A stretch of DNA of 64,000 nucleotides from Bacteroidota bacterium (GCA_004295015.1 SHNE01000020.1:62001-126000); one strand, 5' to 3'; shown: positions 36,578 through 46,240, counted from the first letter of the stretch. Numbers and translations: made by a program. Notes: generated by a model from the letters alone, not told the origin.

Positions 36578-37702
36578 TCAAGGTACTTGTACTACACAAC
36601 TAATCGCATAGTGATCCGATAAGTCTGCTTTATGGGTTTGAAAATTCCGTGACTTGAGTCGCTTGTCGTGGAATATATAATCTATTCTAAAGCTAGGAAA
36701 GGGTCCTGCATAAGTTGTTCCGAACCCACTGCCACTTTCTTTGAAAGCATCTTTCAGGTCATCGGCGAGTATGCTGTAGGCAAAGGAAGAAGGGGTGTCA
36801 TTAAAATCACCGCAGAGTAAGACAGGATAGGGACTTGAATGAATGGTGTCGTGTAAAACATTCACTTGATTTGCCCTTTTTACATAGGCTCGTTTCAGTC
36901 GGCGAAGAATTTTCATTCCACCTTCAAATTCATCTTGCTTTACTTCATCATTTCCAAGATTCTCTATGAATTTATAATCTTCCCATTTGAATCGAACGCT
37001 TTCAAGATGGGTATTGAACACACGAATTGTATCTTTTCCTTTAACAATATCAGTGTAGATGAAAATATTTCCGCCTCGTTCCTGAAAATGTACCGACTGT
37101 TTATTAATGATAGGATATTTACTGTACGTTGCAATTCCCCAATGGTCTGTCTTACGTAAGCTTAAGGTATACTCAATATGTGAATATGCCTTCAATAATT
37201 TTCTAAGTGTGTCTTCATTTCTATAACCGGGATCTTTTCTGTCCGATGAATAAAACTCCTGAAAACAAACTACATCCGGAGACTCCTTTTTCAGGAATTC
37301 AAAAATCATATTTCTCGTTTCTGTATTATGAAACCAATTATAGAGGTTGAAGAGTCTGACATTGAATGACATTACCTTAATGCTTTTGCTATCGGCTGAT
37401 TCTGTTTCTTGTTTACTGTTGCCAAAATGCAACCTGAACATACCCGGAATTCTTGTGAGACCGACTAATACCAATACTAAAATGATAAATCCCTTTTTAT
37501 TTCTTAATAGTGCCCAATAAATTAAAAACAAAGAATTAACGAGCAGTAAGGGGCCAAATGCAAGGCCGAATAATGCAAGCCACCAAATAGAGGAAGGGCT
37601 TACATAGGCTGCAAGCAGTGAAAATAATAGTCCCAGCATTGCGACGATACTGAAAAACCACATCACTTTATTTATCCAGGAAGATTTATGCGCTTTACTC
37701 AT
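36578..37702 (-). CDS. Endonuclease/exonuclease/phosphatase family membrane protein
   Basis: 374 aa from ATG 37702; an in-frame TTG at 37708 is two codons upstream. Three hydrophobic segments (about residues 12-95) precede an EEP catalytic domain with KVMSFNVRLFN, CFQEFYSSD, CGDFNDTPS and SDHYAISC, which provide the metal and catalytic Asn, Glu, Asp and His. The family includes nucleases and phosphodiesterases acting on phospholipids; with its membrane anchor an envelope phosphodiesterase is plausible. It is the last gene of the mutL-rhomboid-rhomboid cluster. Confidence 0.9.
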   Translation of the reverse strand: MSKAHKSSWINKVMWFFSIVAMLGLLFSLLAAYVSPSSIWWLALFGLAFGPLLLVNSLFLIYWALLRNKKGFIILVLVLVGLTRIPGMFRLHFGNSKQETESADSKSIKVMSFNVRLFNLYNWFHNTETRNMIFEFLKKESPDVVCFQEFYSSDRKDPGYRNEDTLRKLLKAYSHIEYTLSLRKTDHWGIATYSKYPIINKQSVHFQERGGNIFIYTDIVKGKDTIRVFNTHLESVRFKWEDYKFIENLGNDEVKQDEFEGGMKILRRLKRAYVKRANQVNVLHDTIHSSPYPVLLCGDFNDTPSSFAYSILADDLKDAFKESGSGFGTTYAGPFPSFRIDYIFHDKRLKSRNFQTHKADLSDHYAISCVVQVP

Positions 37703-37747
37703 ATACAATAATACATACTTTGGTAAAAAGGATAAGTAAGTTGCTAA

Positions 37748-38635
37748 TTAATTATCCTTGCTTGCCTGAAACAAATAATCTTTCTCCTCCTGAGTAAGGC
37801 TACCATATCCGGACTTGGATATTTTATCCAATATCTGATCGAGTCCCTCTTGTCGGCTTTTTTTAGTCATGTTAAATTCGGCATCAGACATTGATTTCCC
37901 TGATCGGTGAACCTTCATTCTTGGTTTCTTGCCAGTTGAAAAATAATCAAGGAATTGATTAAACCACGAAGCAATATCTTTCCCGAGTCTCAATTGTCGA
38001 ATATAAATGAAACCATACATCGCTCCACCGAGATGAGCCAGATGTCCACCGGCATTGCTTCCTCCGATGCTTATTAAATCTGAAATCACAATAATCACTG
38101 CTATCCATTTTAATTTTACCTCGCCAATGAGTAACAGTCTGATCGGATAATCAGGAAGCAATGTGGCGGAAGCAATGGTGATTGCAAGAACACTGGCAGA
38201 TGCGCCCAATGCAAATGAATTGGAGAGATTACTTGAAAATAAAGGGAATAAATTATATGCAACTATATAAAACACTGCACCCCTGATCCCACCAAGAATA
38301 TAAGTGCTGATAAGTTTTTTAGAACCTAAATACTGCTGATAAATGGTTCCCATCCAGTAAAGCAACAGCATATTAAAAAAAAGGTGAAAAAATTCCCAAT
38401 GATAAAACATATAAGTAATCAGTGTCCATGGCCTGGCAAGCAACTGAGAAAGGCTGGCAGGTACGGCGAGCCAATAAGAAATTGAAGAAAAATTAATGCC
38501 ATTTGCCATGAAAAGAGTAGCAAATACTGCAATCAATCGGGCTATAAGAAATAATCCTATATTAATGATTAGTAATCGCTGAACTGAATCAGCAATTTTA
38601 AATCCGGAACGAAAAGAATTTGAAAATTCAGACAT
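37748..38635 (-). CDS. Rhomboid intramembrane serine protease (first copy)
   Basis: 295 aa polytopic protein. The catalytic Ser is in the GASAS motif (LGASASVLAITIA), the catalytic His in GGHLAHLGGAMYG, and the HLFFNMLLLYWMG loop is typical of rhomboids. A hydrophilic C-terminal tail of about 60 residues, including SDAEFNMTKKSR, is typical of the Bacteroidota version. It cleaves transmembrane segments of unknown substrates. It is 78 bases downstream of a second rhomboid gene. Confidence 0.92.
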   Translation of the reverse strand: MSEFSNSFRSGFKIADSVQRLLIINIGLFLIARLIAVFATLFMANGINFSSISYWLAVPASLSQLLARPWTLITYMFYHWEFFHLFFNMLLLYWMGTIYQQYLGSKKLISTYILGGIRGAVFYIVAYNLFPLFSSNLSNSFALGASASVLAITIASATLLPDYPIRLLLIGEVKLKWIAVIIVISDLISIGGSNAGGHLAHLGGAMYGFIYIRQLRLGKDIASWFNQFLDYFSTGKKPRMKVHRSGKSMSDAEFNMTKKSRQEGLDQILDKISKSGYGSLTQEEKDYLFQASKDN

Positions 38636-38713
38636 CTTATTTATTTGTCATTTCACTTACAATTTTGCAGCACAATTTTCATCTGCAATAAACAATGAAC
38701 CTGATTAATGGGA

Positions 38714-39571
38714 TTAAAAATTCATTGTTCTTTTGTTCTTGTTTTTCCAATAGAGAATTAGAATGATTCCGGTCACCAGTCCACCTAAATGGGCAAAGTG
38801 AGCAATGTTATCTCCCGGAACATTTGCGATGCCGGAAAAAAGTTCCAGCGCTCCGTATAAAATTACAAAGTATTTTGCTTTGATTGGAATGGCAAAATAA
38901 AGGTAGATAATGCTATTGGGAAATGTCATTCCATAAGCAAGCAGCAATCCAAACACCGCTCCTGAAGCACCAACAACCACCGGCGCATTTAAGACATCTA
39001 CACGCAATTGTTTCATGTAGTCAACGCTTAATTGCAGAGCTTCAGAAGAATTCATTCCCTGCAGGCTGTTAAACTCCCTGGTGAACGCATTATAATGATC
39101 AATCATATCGGTCGAAGAGAAGTTCTTGAATGCATCAGAACTAAGCAAAGTATGCAGCCCTTCAATGCTCGGATTTGAAAGATAAGTATCGAAATAAGCC
39201 AGAGTAGGCTGGATTTCAAAATACACAATTCCGTAGTGAGCAACTGCTGCTCCAAATCCTGTAATAAGGTAGAAAGTAAGAAAGCGTTTTGGACCCCAGA
39301 CATTTTCAATAGCAGCTCCAAACATCCAAACGGCAAACATGTTGAATAAAATATGCATAAAACTTCCATGCATAAACATGTATGTCACCAACTGGTAAAC
39401 ACGAAATTTCTCTGACTCAAAATAGTGCAAGCCGAGTATGTCATTTAGATCTATACCGCGAGCACTCAGAACCACTGTAGCCAGGTACATGATTCCATTA
39501 ATAATCAGCAGGTTTTTTACGACTTCAGGAAGGACTTTGAAACTTCTAGGCCTGTATTGCTCGTAGTTCAT
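38714..39571 (-). CDS. Rhomboid intramembrane serine protease (second copy)
   Basis: 285 aa. The catalytic Ser is in VGASGAVFG, the catalytic His in HFAHLGGLVTG, and FMHILFNMFAVWMFG forms the second-helix motif. Compared with the neighbour it has a longer loop (about residues 120-175, FEIQPTLAYFDTYL onward) before the Ser helix. The two rhomboids are clearly diverged and probably not a recent duplication. Substrates are unknown. Confidence 0.92.
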   Translation of the reverse strand: MNYEQYRPRSFKVLPEVVKNLLIINGIMYLATVVLSARGIDLNDILGLHYFESEKFRVYQLVTYMFMHGSFMHILFNMFAVWMFGAAIENVWGPKRFLTFYLITGFGAAVAHYGIVYFEIQPTLAYFDTYLSNPSIEGLHTLLSSDAFKNFSSTDMIDHYNAFTREFNSLQGMNSSEALQLSVDYMKQLRVDVLNAPVVVGASGAVFGLLLAYGMTFPNSIIYLYFAIPIKAKYFVILYGALELFSGIANVPGDNIAHFAHLGGLVTGIILILYWKNKNKRTMNF

Positions 39572-39649
39572 TTGTTCTAATTGAATATATGTTTGATCTT
39601 ATCCGCTTGTAATTTCCGGATGCTACAAGGCATGAAGTTGCTAATTATT

Positions 39650-41470
39650 TTAAAGGAATCGATCTCTGATTTCTTCGGTTTTCAACAAAGTCATACACGG
39701 TTTTCCGTGGATTCCATGTCCGGGCTTATCACAAGCAAGGAGATCATCAAGAAGAGATTTCATCTGTGCAGTAGACAGCTCTTGTCCGGATTTAATAGAA
39801 ACACTTTTTGCCATAGAAGCAGCAAGTATCTCTCTTTTGTTTTTCAGGGATGGGCTTTCCCCATTTTTATATTTATCAAGAATACTTTCCAAGGTGCTTT
39901 TTTCGGTTCCTTTTAACACTTCGGGTGGTGAACCATGCAACACGAAAGAATTGCCTCCAAACTCACGGATGTCGAAGCCAAGGCTGCGGATCTCATCAAC
40001 TAATTCCTGCAGCAAGGCCACATCAGAAGCGGAAAAATCGAGGGTTTCAGGAAAGAGATCTTGCTGACTATAGGAGGAGTCAGTTTGAAGCCGATTGATA
40101 TACTTTTCAAATAATATACGTTGATGAGCAGCCTGCTGATCAACACAAAGCAAGCCACCACTGATAGTACATATAATAAATTCATTGTTGAGCTGAAAGA
40201 ATGTTCCATGTTCCTCCGGGATCTTCTCAACAGAAGTTTTTAATTCAAATTCAGGGGCCACCTGAATAACCGGTTTTACATTTTGTTGCGAGATGTCGGC
40301 AGATTGGATAGAAGTGTACAACTTCTCCCAACCGGCATTTGCAATAGTTTTGTTAAAATCAGAACGGAATGGGTTGTAATTTGTGTTTACGGTAACCGTT
40401 GGTTGAGCCGGTGTTTGAGAGCGCATAGAGTGAGGTAATTCGAATGAATTTTCCTTTTCAAAGTCAAGTGCCGGTGCAATACTGTACTGACCTAAAGATC
40501 GTTTAACAGCTGCTCTGACGATCGCATAAACTGAGCGCTCGTCCTCAAATTTTATTTCGGTTTTGGTAGGATGAATATTCACGTCAATACGAGAAGGATC
40601 GATATCGATAAATAACCAATAACTTGGATAGCTGTCTCTGGGAAGAAGCTCTTCAAAGGCATTTGTCACGGCATGGTTCAAATACCCGTCTCTTATGAAA
40701 CGTCTGTTGACAAAGAAAAATTGCTCGCCGCGGCTTTTCTTCGAGAATGCCGGTTTACCAATGAAACCCGAAATGGAAAGGAGGGAAGTCTCTTCTGTGA
40801 CAGGTACCAAACGCTCGTTATAATGGCTTCCATAGACACTCACAATTCTTTGTCGATGGTTAGCTAATGGCAATTGAAATATTTCAATCCCGTTTTGATG
40901 CAACGACATCGCAACCTCCGGATGTGCCAGGGCAACACGTTCAAATTCCTCGATAATATGCCTTGCTTCAACGTTATTTGACTTCAGAAAATTTCTTCGG
41001 GCAGGAACATTGAAAAATAAGTTTCGGATGCTGATGGAAGTTCCCGGTGAGGTGGCAACTGAAGTCTGACCGGTAATTTCAGCTCCTTCAATTTGAATAC
41101 AAGTACCCAACTCATCGTCATGTCTTTTGGTTTTCAACTCAACCTGTGCAATGGATGCTATTGAGGCCAATGCTTCACCTCTAAATCCTTTGGTACGTAT
41201 CGAAAATAAATCGTCGGCATTTTGAATCTTAGACGTAGCGTGTCTGGAGAAGCATAACCTTGCATCTGTGGGACTCATCCCGGATCCATTATCAACTATT
41301 TGAATCAAAGTGCGCCCTGAATCCTTGATAAACAATTCAATATGACTACTGCCGGCATCGACGGCATTCTCCAATAGTTCTTTTACAGCAGATGATGGTC
41401 GCTGGATGACTTCACCTGCAGCAATTTGATTTGCAACTGAATCCGGAAGAAGTCGAATGATGTCAGACAT
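39650..41470 (-). CDS. mutL: DNA mismatch repair protein MutL
   Basis: 606 aa from ATG 41470 (MSDIIRLLPDSVANQIAAGE); an in-frame start at 41506 would add 12 atypical residues. The GHKL ATPase motifs are present: ELLENAVDAGSSHIEL, DNGSGM and TKGFRGEALASI. The C-terminal dimerization domain lacks a clean endonuclease site: the DQHA(x)2E(x)4E motif reads DQQAAHQRILFE at about residue 444, and the CPHGRP motif reads GIHGKP near residue 586. MutL links MutS to strand cutting; no mutS or mutH is in the window. Confidence 0.96.
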   Translation of the reverse strand: MSDIIRLLPDSVANQIAAGEVIQRPSSAVKELLENAVDAGSSHIELFIKDSGRTLIQIVDNGSGMSPTDARLCFSRHATSKIQNADDLFSIRTKGFRGEALASIASIAQVELKTKRHDDELGTCIQIEGAEITGQTSVATSPGTSISIRNLFFNVPARRNFLKSNNVEARHIIEEFERVALAHPEVAMSLHQNGIEIFQLPLANHRQRIVSVYGSHYNERLVPVTEETSLLSISGFIGKPAFSKKSRGEQFFFVNRRFIRDGYLNHAVTNAFEELLPRDSYPSYWLFIDIDPSRIDVNIHPTKTEIKFEDERSVYAIVRAAVKRSLGQYSIAPALDFEKENSFELPHSMRSQTPAQPTVTVNTNYNPFRSDFNKTIANAGWEKLYTSIQSADISQQNVKPVIQVAPEFELKTSVEKIPEEHGTFFQLNNEFIICTISGGLLCVDQQAAHQRILFEKYINRLQTDSSYSQQDLFPETLDFSASDVALLQELVDEIRSLGFDIREFGGNSFVLHGSPPEVLKGTEKSTLESILDKYKNGESPSLKNKREILAASMAKSVSIKSGQELSTAQMKSLLDDLLACDKPGHGIHGKPCMTLLKTEEIRDRFL

Positions 41471-41743
41471 TTTGAGAAATTCTAATGGTCGTAAAGATAA
41501 GCACAAACAATGAAAAGGCCCTTAATCAATTGGTATGCTTTTATATTCTGAATTTGAATCATTTAAACTGTTCAATCCAATTCTTTAGAGCTTTCATTTG
41601 CCAATTGAACGGCTTGCCGACTGTTATGCAATCTTTATGTAAAGCTTAAGATATAGAGTTTATCTGAAAATATGGGTTTCAATTACCATTATTTACTCCA
41701 TTTTCTTTATCTTGTAAAACATATAATGCTGATTAAAATAGTT

Positions 41744-42106
41744 ATGGATAAAAAATTTAACAAGGCAGAGGCGGGATATCATATGTTGCAATTACTGTCT
41801 GCAGTTGACGGACATTTTGGTCCAAAAGAAGATTTGGTAATTACGAATTATCTGGTGGAAAATTATCCTTTTCGTGTGGAGATGGACGGTGCGATGGAAG
41901 CATTGAGCCGACTAAAGCCGGAAGATTATATTCTGCATTTTCAAAAATGCATGAATGATTTTTTTCAAGACTCAGAAGAGAATGAAAGAACCCGCTTCTT
42001 AAAATTTGCCGTTGATCTGGTGAAAGCCGATGACAAAATCACCGAGGATGAGAATATATTTCTTAAAACCCTGTTTGACACATGGGATAGTGCACACATG
42101 GAATAA
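41744..42106 (+). CDS. TerB-like small helical protein
   Basis: 120 aa from ATG 41744, which begins MDKKFNKAEAGYHMLQLL; an in-frame ATG at 41672 would add 24 hydrophobic residues of doubtful value. It is all-helical with acidic segments AVDGHFGPKED and VKADDKITEDEN in the two halves, the pattern of TerB/DjlA-like domains that bind metal. The function in Bacteroidota is unknown. Its stop lies two bases from the convergent msrA stop. Confidence 0.68.
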   Translation: MDKKFNKAEAGYHMLQLLSAVDGHFGPKEDLVITNYLVENYPFRVEMDGAMEALSRLKPEDYILHFQKCMNDFFQDSEENERTRFLKFAVDLVKADDKITEDENIFLKTLFDTWDSAHME

Positions 42107-42108
42107 TT

Positions 42109-42762
42109 TTATTTTTTTAATTTATCTTTAAATACCTTTTTAAATTTTTCCACCTTAGGCGCAACAACGAATTGGCAGTAAGGCTGACTTCCATTTTCAT
42201 TAAAATAATTTTGATGGTCTTCTTCAGCTTTATAAAAAGTTGTGAATGGAGAAATTTCAGTCACCACCGGTGAATCGAAAGCTTTAGAATCATTCAGCTT
42301 TCGTTTGTAAGATTCAGCCAGCTGCTGTTGATGTTCCGAATGATAAAAGATCACAGATCGGTACTGAGTACCTATATCATTTCCCTGTCTGTTCAACTGA
42401 GTCGGGTCATGGGAGAGCCAGAATGCTTCAAGCAGCTCTTCATAATCCAGCTTGGAAGAATCATATACCACCTGTACTACCTCAGCATGACCCGTTCTCC
42501 CGCTACAAACTTCTTTGTAGGACGGATTCTTAATCGTACCTCCGGAATAACCGGATTCAACCTTTATGACACCGTTTAAAAGTTCAAACTGTGCTTCTGT
42601 GCACCAAAAACAACCGCCACCAAATGTTGCAGTATCTGTACCGGATTCTATTATAGTATTTTCCGTAGTCATATTTATTTCTTTATTATTTTTATTTTGA
42701 GCACAGCCACTTAACGAAAAACTGAGCAGTAAAATTATATGAATCAAATTTGGCTTAAACAT
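42109..42762 (-). CDS. msrA: Peptide-methionine (S)-S-oxide reductase, lipoprotein form
   Basis: 217 aa. A signal peptide with the lipobox LSGC predicts an envelope lipoprotein rather than a cytosolic enzyme. The MsrA catalytic Cys is in GGCFWCTEAQFE, followed by ESGYSGG, YKEVCSGRTGHAEVV and WLSHDPTQLNRQGNDIGTQY. It reduces methionine-S-sulfoxide in proteins, here probably repairing periplasmic proteins. No fused MsrB domain is present. Confidence 0.95.
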   Translation of the reverse strand: MFKPNLIHIILLLSFSLSGCAQNKNNKEINMTTENTIIESGTDTATFGGGCFWCTEAQFELLNGVIKVESGYSGGTIKNPSYKEVCSGRTGHAEVVQVVYDSSKLDYEELLEAFWLSHDPTQLNRQGNDIGTQYRSVIFYHSEHQQQLAESYKRKLNDSKAFDSPVVTEISPFTTFYKAEEDHQNYFNENGSQPYCQFVVAPKVEKFKKVFKDKLKK

Positions 42763-42891
42763 GTTTATGCGGGTTAAATTAACCTTTGAAGGCGGTGTTT
42801 AAACAATCAGAAATTGATATTGTTTTAGGGCAAATTTAACCATGGAACATATCCTCAATTCATTCGGTCGGTCTTCTCGACAAATTCGATG

Positions 42892-43404
42892 TTAAAGTTT
42901 TTCCAGGGCTGAACCATATCCTTTAGCCCGGCGCCAGGCTGCAAGCTGGCCAAGATGCATGGAAGAATGTTCGATACACATAAATAATAACAAATCAAGC
43001 AAGGTTGGAAAATGCGAGCCAAAGCGCCATGTAACTTTTTTCGAGAATTCTGCCTCTTGCAAAGAATCGATGAGGGAAATAAGTTTCTTTGTCATAATTT
43101 GTAATTCCTGCATAATCACCTCTGAGCCCGGATATTTTGAAAGTTCTAAAGAAGGTAATGTCGGATCACCGAGTCCCTTGCGCCTGAATAACTGATCCCA
43201 CTCCTCAGAAAGTTCATAAGGATGTCCCAGGTATTTTATTGTTAAACCAAGTGCAGAAACCAAATGCCCGAGAGTAAAGCCTGCATGATTTTCCAATCCT
43301 TTACCTGCATCTTCAAAAAGAACTGACTCAGGGATATCGCGAATTAACTCAGCGGCATATTCCAGATTAAATTCCAATGATTTTGCTAATGCGGCTTTTA
43401 TCAT
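42892..43404 (-). CDS. DinB family protein
   Basis: 170 aa four-helix-bundle protein. The metal-binding histidines of the DinB/YfiT fold are visible in FTLGHLVSAL and EHSSMHLGQLAAWRR. The family includes thiol-S-transferases of various low-molecular-weight thiols as well as proteins with no known activity. Nothing nearby reveals its substrate. Confidence 0.82.
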   Translation of the reverse strand: MIKAALAKSLEFNLEYAAELIRDIPESVLFEDAGKGLENHAGFTLGHLVSALGLTIKYLGHPYELSEEWDQLFRRKGLGDPTLPSLELSKYPGSEVIMQELQIMTKKLISLIDSLQEAEFSKKVTWRFGSHFPTLLDLLLFMCIEHSSMHLGQLAAWRRAKGYGSALEKL

Positions 43405-43434
43405 CTAATAAATAATTTCAATAATTTAAACAGT

Positions 43435-43770
43435 TCACTCCGGCATATTCTCAAGAGCGATTCCTATTGTTCCATACAAACCAACTAATTCTCCCGATCC
43501 TTCATTAAATAATTCGGCCTTCCTTGCGAGACCAAATAAATCCGTGTCAACATCATAAATCAGAAGGAAGCCATTTTCTTCCTTTTCCGGTTCAAGATCA
43601 GCAACAACCCAGAAATCTTCGTACTCCATTGTTTCCGGGACAAAAAAATTACCTTCAAAAGGCTCAATGATCAAGTCTTCAATTTGTTCAGACCAACCCA
43701 TTGGCCAATCAAAGGAGTCTCGCTCTGCCAATTCGCTTTCAATCAGTTTTGAAATTTGCTTTGCTTCCAT
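43435..43770 (-). CDS. Hypothetical acidic protein
   Basis: 111 aa from ATG 43770 (MEAKQISKLIE); an in-frame start at 43815 would add 15 residues. It is strongly acidic, with a Trp-containing stretch DSFDWPMGWSEQIED and many Glu/Asp. No signal peptide, membrane segment or known motif is recognised. It lies 30 bases downstream of the DinB gene and may share its transcript. Confidence 0.65.
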   Translation of the reverse strand: MEAKQISKLIESELAERDSFDWPMGWSEQIEDLIIEPFEGNFFVPETMEYEDFWVVADLEPEKEENGFLLIYDVDTDLFGLARKAELFNEGSGELVGLYGTIGIALENMPE

Positions 43771-43928
43771 ACTAATTTTATTCCTTATTTTAAAGCCACA
43801 AGAATTGTATAACAATGCGCCTTGCGCTAATGAAGTATCGAAGATAGGAAGAAGTTATAAATGGAATGAGCTTGCTGAACAGGAATCTTTCATGTGAGCT
43901 TAAGCTCAGGAAAAACGGCCCCTAAATA

Positions 43929-44363
43929 TCAGTTTTTATAAATGCTGAAATTTCCTTCAGCGAGAACTACATCTTTATTGTCGCCGGATGTAATAACAAT
44001 TTTATAATCACCTGAATCAAAAAAATTCACTGCTGTAAGTGCATACGTAGACGTTTTTTTCAGGTCGAGCATTCGTTCATCAACCCATTCATTTTTTCCT
44101 GAGCTTAATTTATAGGCTGTGAAAAGCAATCTGTATGCATCCGGAAGAGTTTCAGAAGGAGTGACGTCTGCGTAAAACAAAACTTGCGTCCCCTTATCTT
44201 CAATCATTTCAAACTGATCTTTTGCCGGAGCCGGTTTTGGTTTTCCATAACCAAATTTACTCGATGCAGCGAGATTGTCTGTGATAGTCAATTTAGCAAC
44301 GGTTTGAGCTTGACTCTGTCCACAAACGAATAGCAGCATTACTATTAATAAAAATCGAATCAT
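43929..44363 (-). CDS. Hypothetical exported protein
   Basis: 144 aa. An N-terminal signal peptide ends QSQAQ and is followed by a small beta-rich domain with no motif I recognise. The middle contains DQFEMIEDKGTQVLFYADV and the end DSGDYKIVITSGDNKDV, resembling an immunoglobulin-like or copper-chaperone-like sandwich, but this is only an impression. It lies between the methyltransferase and the acidic protein. Confidence 0.68.
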   Translation of the reverse strand: MIRFLLIVMLLFVCGQSQAQTVAKLTITDNLAASSKFGYGKPKPAPAKDQFEMIEDKGTQVLFYADVTPSETLPDAYRLLFTAYKLSSGKNEWVDERMLDLKKTSTYALTAVNFFDSGDYKIVITSGDNKDVVLAEGNFSIYKN

Positions 44364-44403
44364 AAAGGCCTATGCTTATATAATTATATCAATAATACAA
44401 AAT

Positions 44404-45036
44404 TTAAAGAGATGAAGCAAGCGTGAAAACCGCGTCCAATCGCAGTTTCCGGCCATCCGGACCTGATATTTCTTCCGGAAACGAATTGCTGTAGACTGAG
44501 CCAAATCCGGATTTCCTGAGTATGAGCTCCAGGTCCTCCGCTTCATACAGCGAAAACCCATAGCGTGAAAAAGGCAATTCCATCATACCTGACTTCGTCC
44601 TGTAAGCAAGGATAAGGTTAGCTGATGGCTTTAATACCCGTTTAATTTCTTCGAGATAAAGCTCAATTGGGTCCCAAAAATAAACGGTGTTAATTCCAAT
44701 GATGTAGTCAAACGCAGAAGACTCAAAATTCATCTTTCGGCAATTCCCTTGTGTAATTTCAATTTTACCTGAACGCAATAAAGTTTCGTTTAGCTTCTTT
44801 GATGCATCAACCATCTCCTCTGACAGGTCAATGGAAGTGTATCTCAAATTTTGTCCACATGAAAGCACAGTTCCGATGAATGCACCATTGGCAGGGCCTA
44901 TTTCAAGAATGGAGGAGCCGGGTGCAGGAGAAAATATTTTAGAAAACTCTTTATATAAGTTTTCATTTGCCTTTTGCATAAATTCACTAACAAGCACTGC
45001 ATTTTCTCCGTGAGGCTTACGGAGCTGAGCAGCCAT
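44404..45036 (-). CDS. Class I SAM-dependent methyltransferase
   Basis: 210 aa from ATG 45036 (MAAQLRKPHGENAVLVSEFM), the usual start for this subfamily; an in-frame ATG at 45069 would overlap the nhaA end by 23 bases. The SAM-binding motif I is ILEIGPANGAFIG, with TSIDLSEEMV (motif post-I) and DYIIGINTVYFW (motif II). The methyl acceptor is unknown. It follows nhaA directly in the same direction. Confidence 0.85.
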   Translation of the reverse strand: MAAQLRKPHGENAVLVSEFMQKANENLYKEFSKIFSPAPGSSILEIGPANGAFIGTVLSCGQNLRYTSIDLSEEMVDASKKLNETLLRSGKIEITQGNCRKMNFESSAFDYIIGINTVYFWDPIELYLEEIKRVLKPSANLILAYRTKSGMMELPFSRYGFSLYEAEDLELILRKSGFGSVYSNSFPEEISGPDGRKLRLDAVFTLASSL

Positions 45037-45046
45037 TTCTCTTTCA

Positions 45047-46240
45047 TCAAGTGGTTGCATTGGTAGCACATTTTAGCAGGAAAAAACCGATGATCCCGGC
45101 AACCAGTGATGAACTTAATATGGCAAGCTTCGCATTATAAATATGATCAGGGCTATCAAAAGCCAACATCCCTATAAATATTGACATGGTGAAACCAATA
45201 CCGGCTATAAAACCCACCCCTAATAATTGCTTTAGGTTAGTGCCATGTGGCAGACGACTTACTTTTGTGTATAGTGCTATAAGAATGAAAGAAAATATTC
45301 CGATTGGTTTTCCCAAAATCAAACCAAAAGCAATACCGAGGCTTTCACTCGTTTGTAGAGTTTCAATAAATCCACTTCCCAAAACAATTGCCGTATTAGC
45401 AAGAGCGAAAAGTGGCATGATAAGAAAATTCACCGGAGTATGTAAAGCATGTTCCAGGCTAAGCAATGGACTTTTTTTCTCAAAGCCACGGAGTGGGAGG
45501 GTTAATGCCAGCAGTACACCGGCAATTGTAGCATGGATTCCGCTCTTGTAGACGAAATACCATAAGACCACTCCAACCAACAAGTAAAGGGTGATATATT
45601 TAACCCTGAAACGGTTTAGGATGATCAAAATTACCAGGGGCACAGCTGCGAGCATTAAGTAGTAAGTTGATATTGACTTAGTGTAAAAAAGTGCAATGAC
45701 TAAAACTGCACCTAAATCATCAACGACTGCCAAAGCAGTCAACAAAATTTTAAGCGAAACCGGGACTCTGTTACCTAATAAAGAAAGTATACCTATGGCA
45801 AATGCAATATCCGTAGCCATTGGGATTCCCCAACCTGATTGTGTTTCAGTTCCTGCATTAAACAACATGTAAATTCCCGCAGGTACCAACATTCCACCCA
45901 ATGCAGCAGCGAGCGGAAGAGTGGCTCGTTTCAAAGAAGATAGTTCCCCTTCCAAAAGCTCGCGTTTAATTTCAAGACCGACCAGAAGAAAAAAGACAGC
46001 CATCAGAGCGTCATTTATAAAATGACCCAGGCCCATTTGAATTTGAAAATCTGAGATAATCAAACTAATTTCTTTATGCCAAAAGTGCACATAAGAATCT
46101 GAGTAAACAGAATTAGCTAGAAGCAAAGAAGTAGCAGTACATAAAATCAGCAAAATACCGACCGCACGTTGATTCTGAATAAACTCTGTAAAAGCTTCTG
46201 TAAATAATGTCCCTGTTCTTAAAATTCTTTTTCTTACCAT
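45047..46240 (-). CDS. nhaA: Na+/H+ antiporter NhaA
   Basis: 397 aa with about 12 membrane segments. The ion-binding Asp pair is in LTALAVVDDLGAVLVIALF, GWGIPMATDIAFAIG precedes it, and GLEIKRELLEGEL is in the N-terminal half. It exports sodium in exchange for protons for pH and salt homeostasis. It lies between the RND efflux set and a methyltransferase gene. Confidence 0.97.
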   Translation of the reverse strand: MVRKRILRTGTLFTEAFTEFIQNQRAVGILLILCTATSLLLANSVYSDSYVHFWHKEISLIISDFQIQMGLGHFINDALMAVFFLLVGLEIKRELLEGELSSLKRATLPLAAALGGMLVPAGIYMLFNAGTETQSGWGIPMATDIAFAIGILSLLGNRVPVSLKILLTALAVVDDLGAVLVIALFYTKSISTYYLMLAAVPLVILIILNRFRVKYITLYLLVGVVLWYFVYKSGIHATIAGVLLALTLPLRGFEKKSPLLSLEHALHTPVNFLIMPLFALANTAIVLGSGFIETLQTSESLGIAFGLILGKPIGIFSFILIALYTKVSRLPHGTNLKQLLGVGFIAGIGFTMSIFIGMLAFDSPDHIYNAKLAILSSSLVAGIIGFFLLKCATNATT

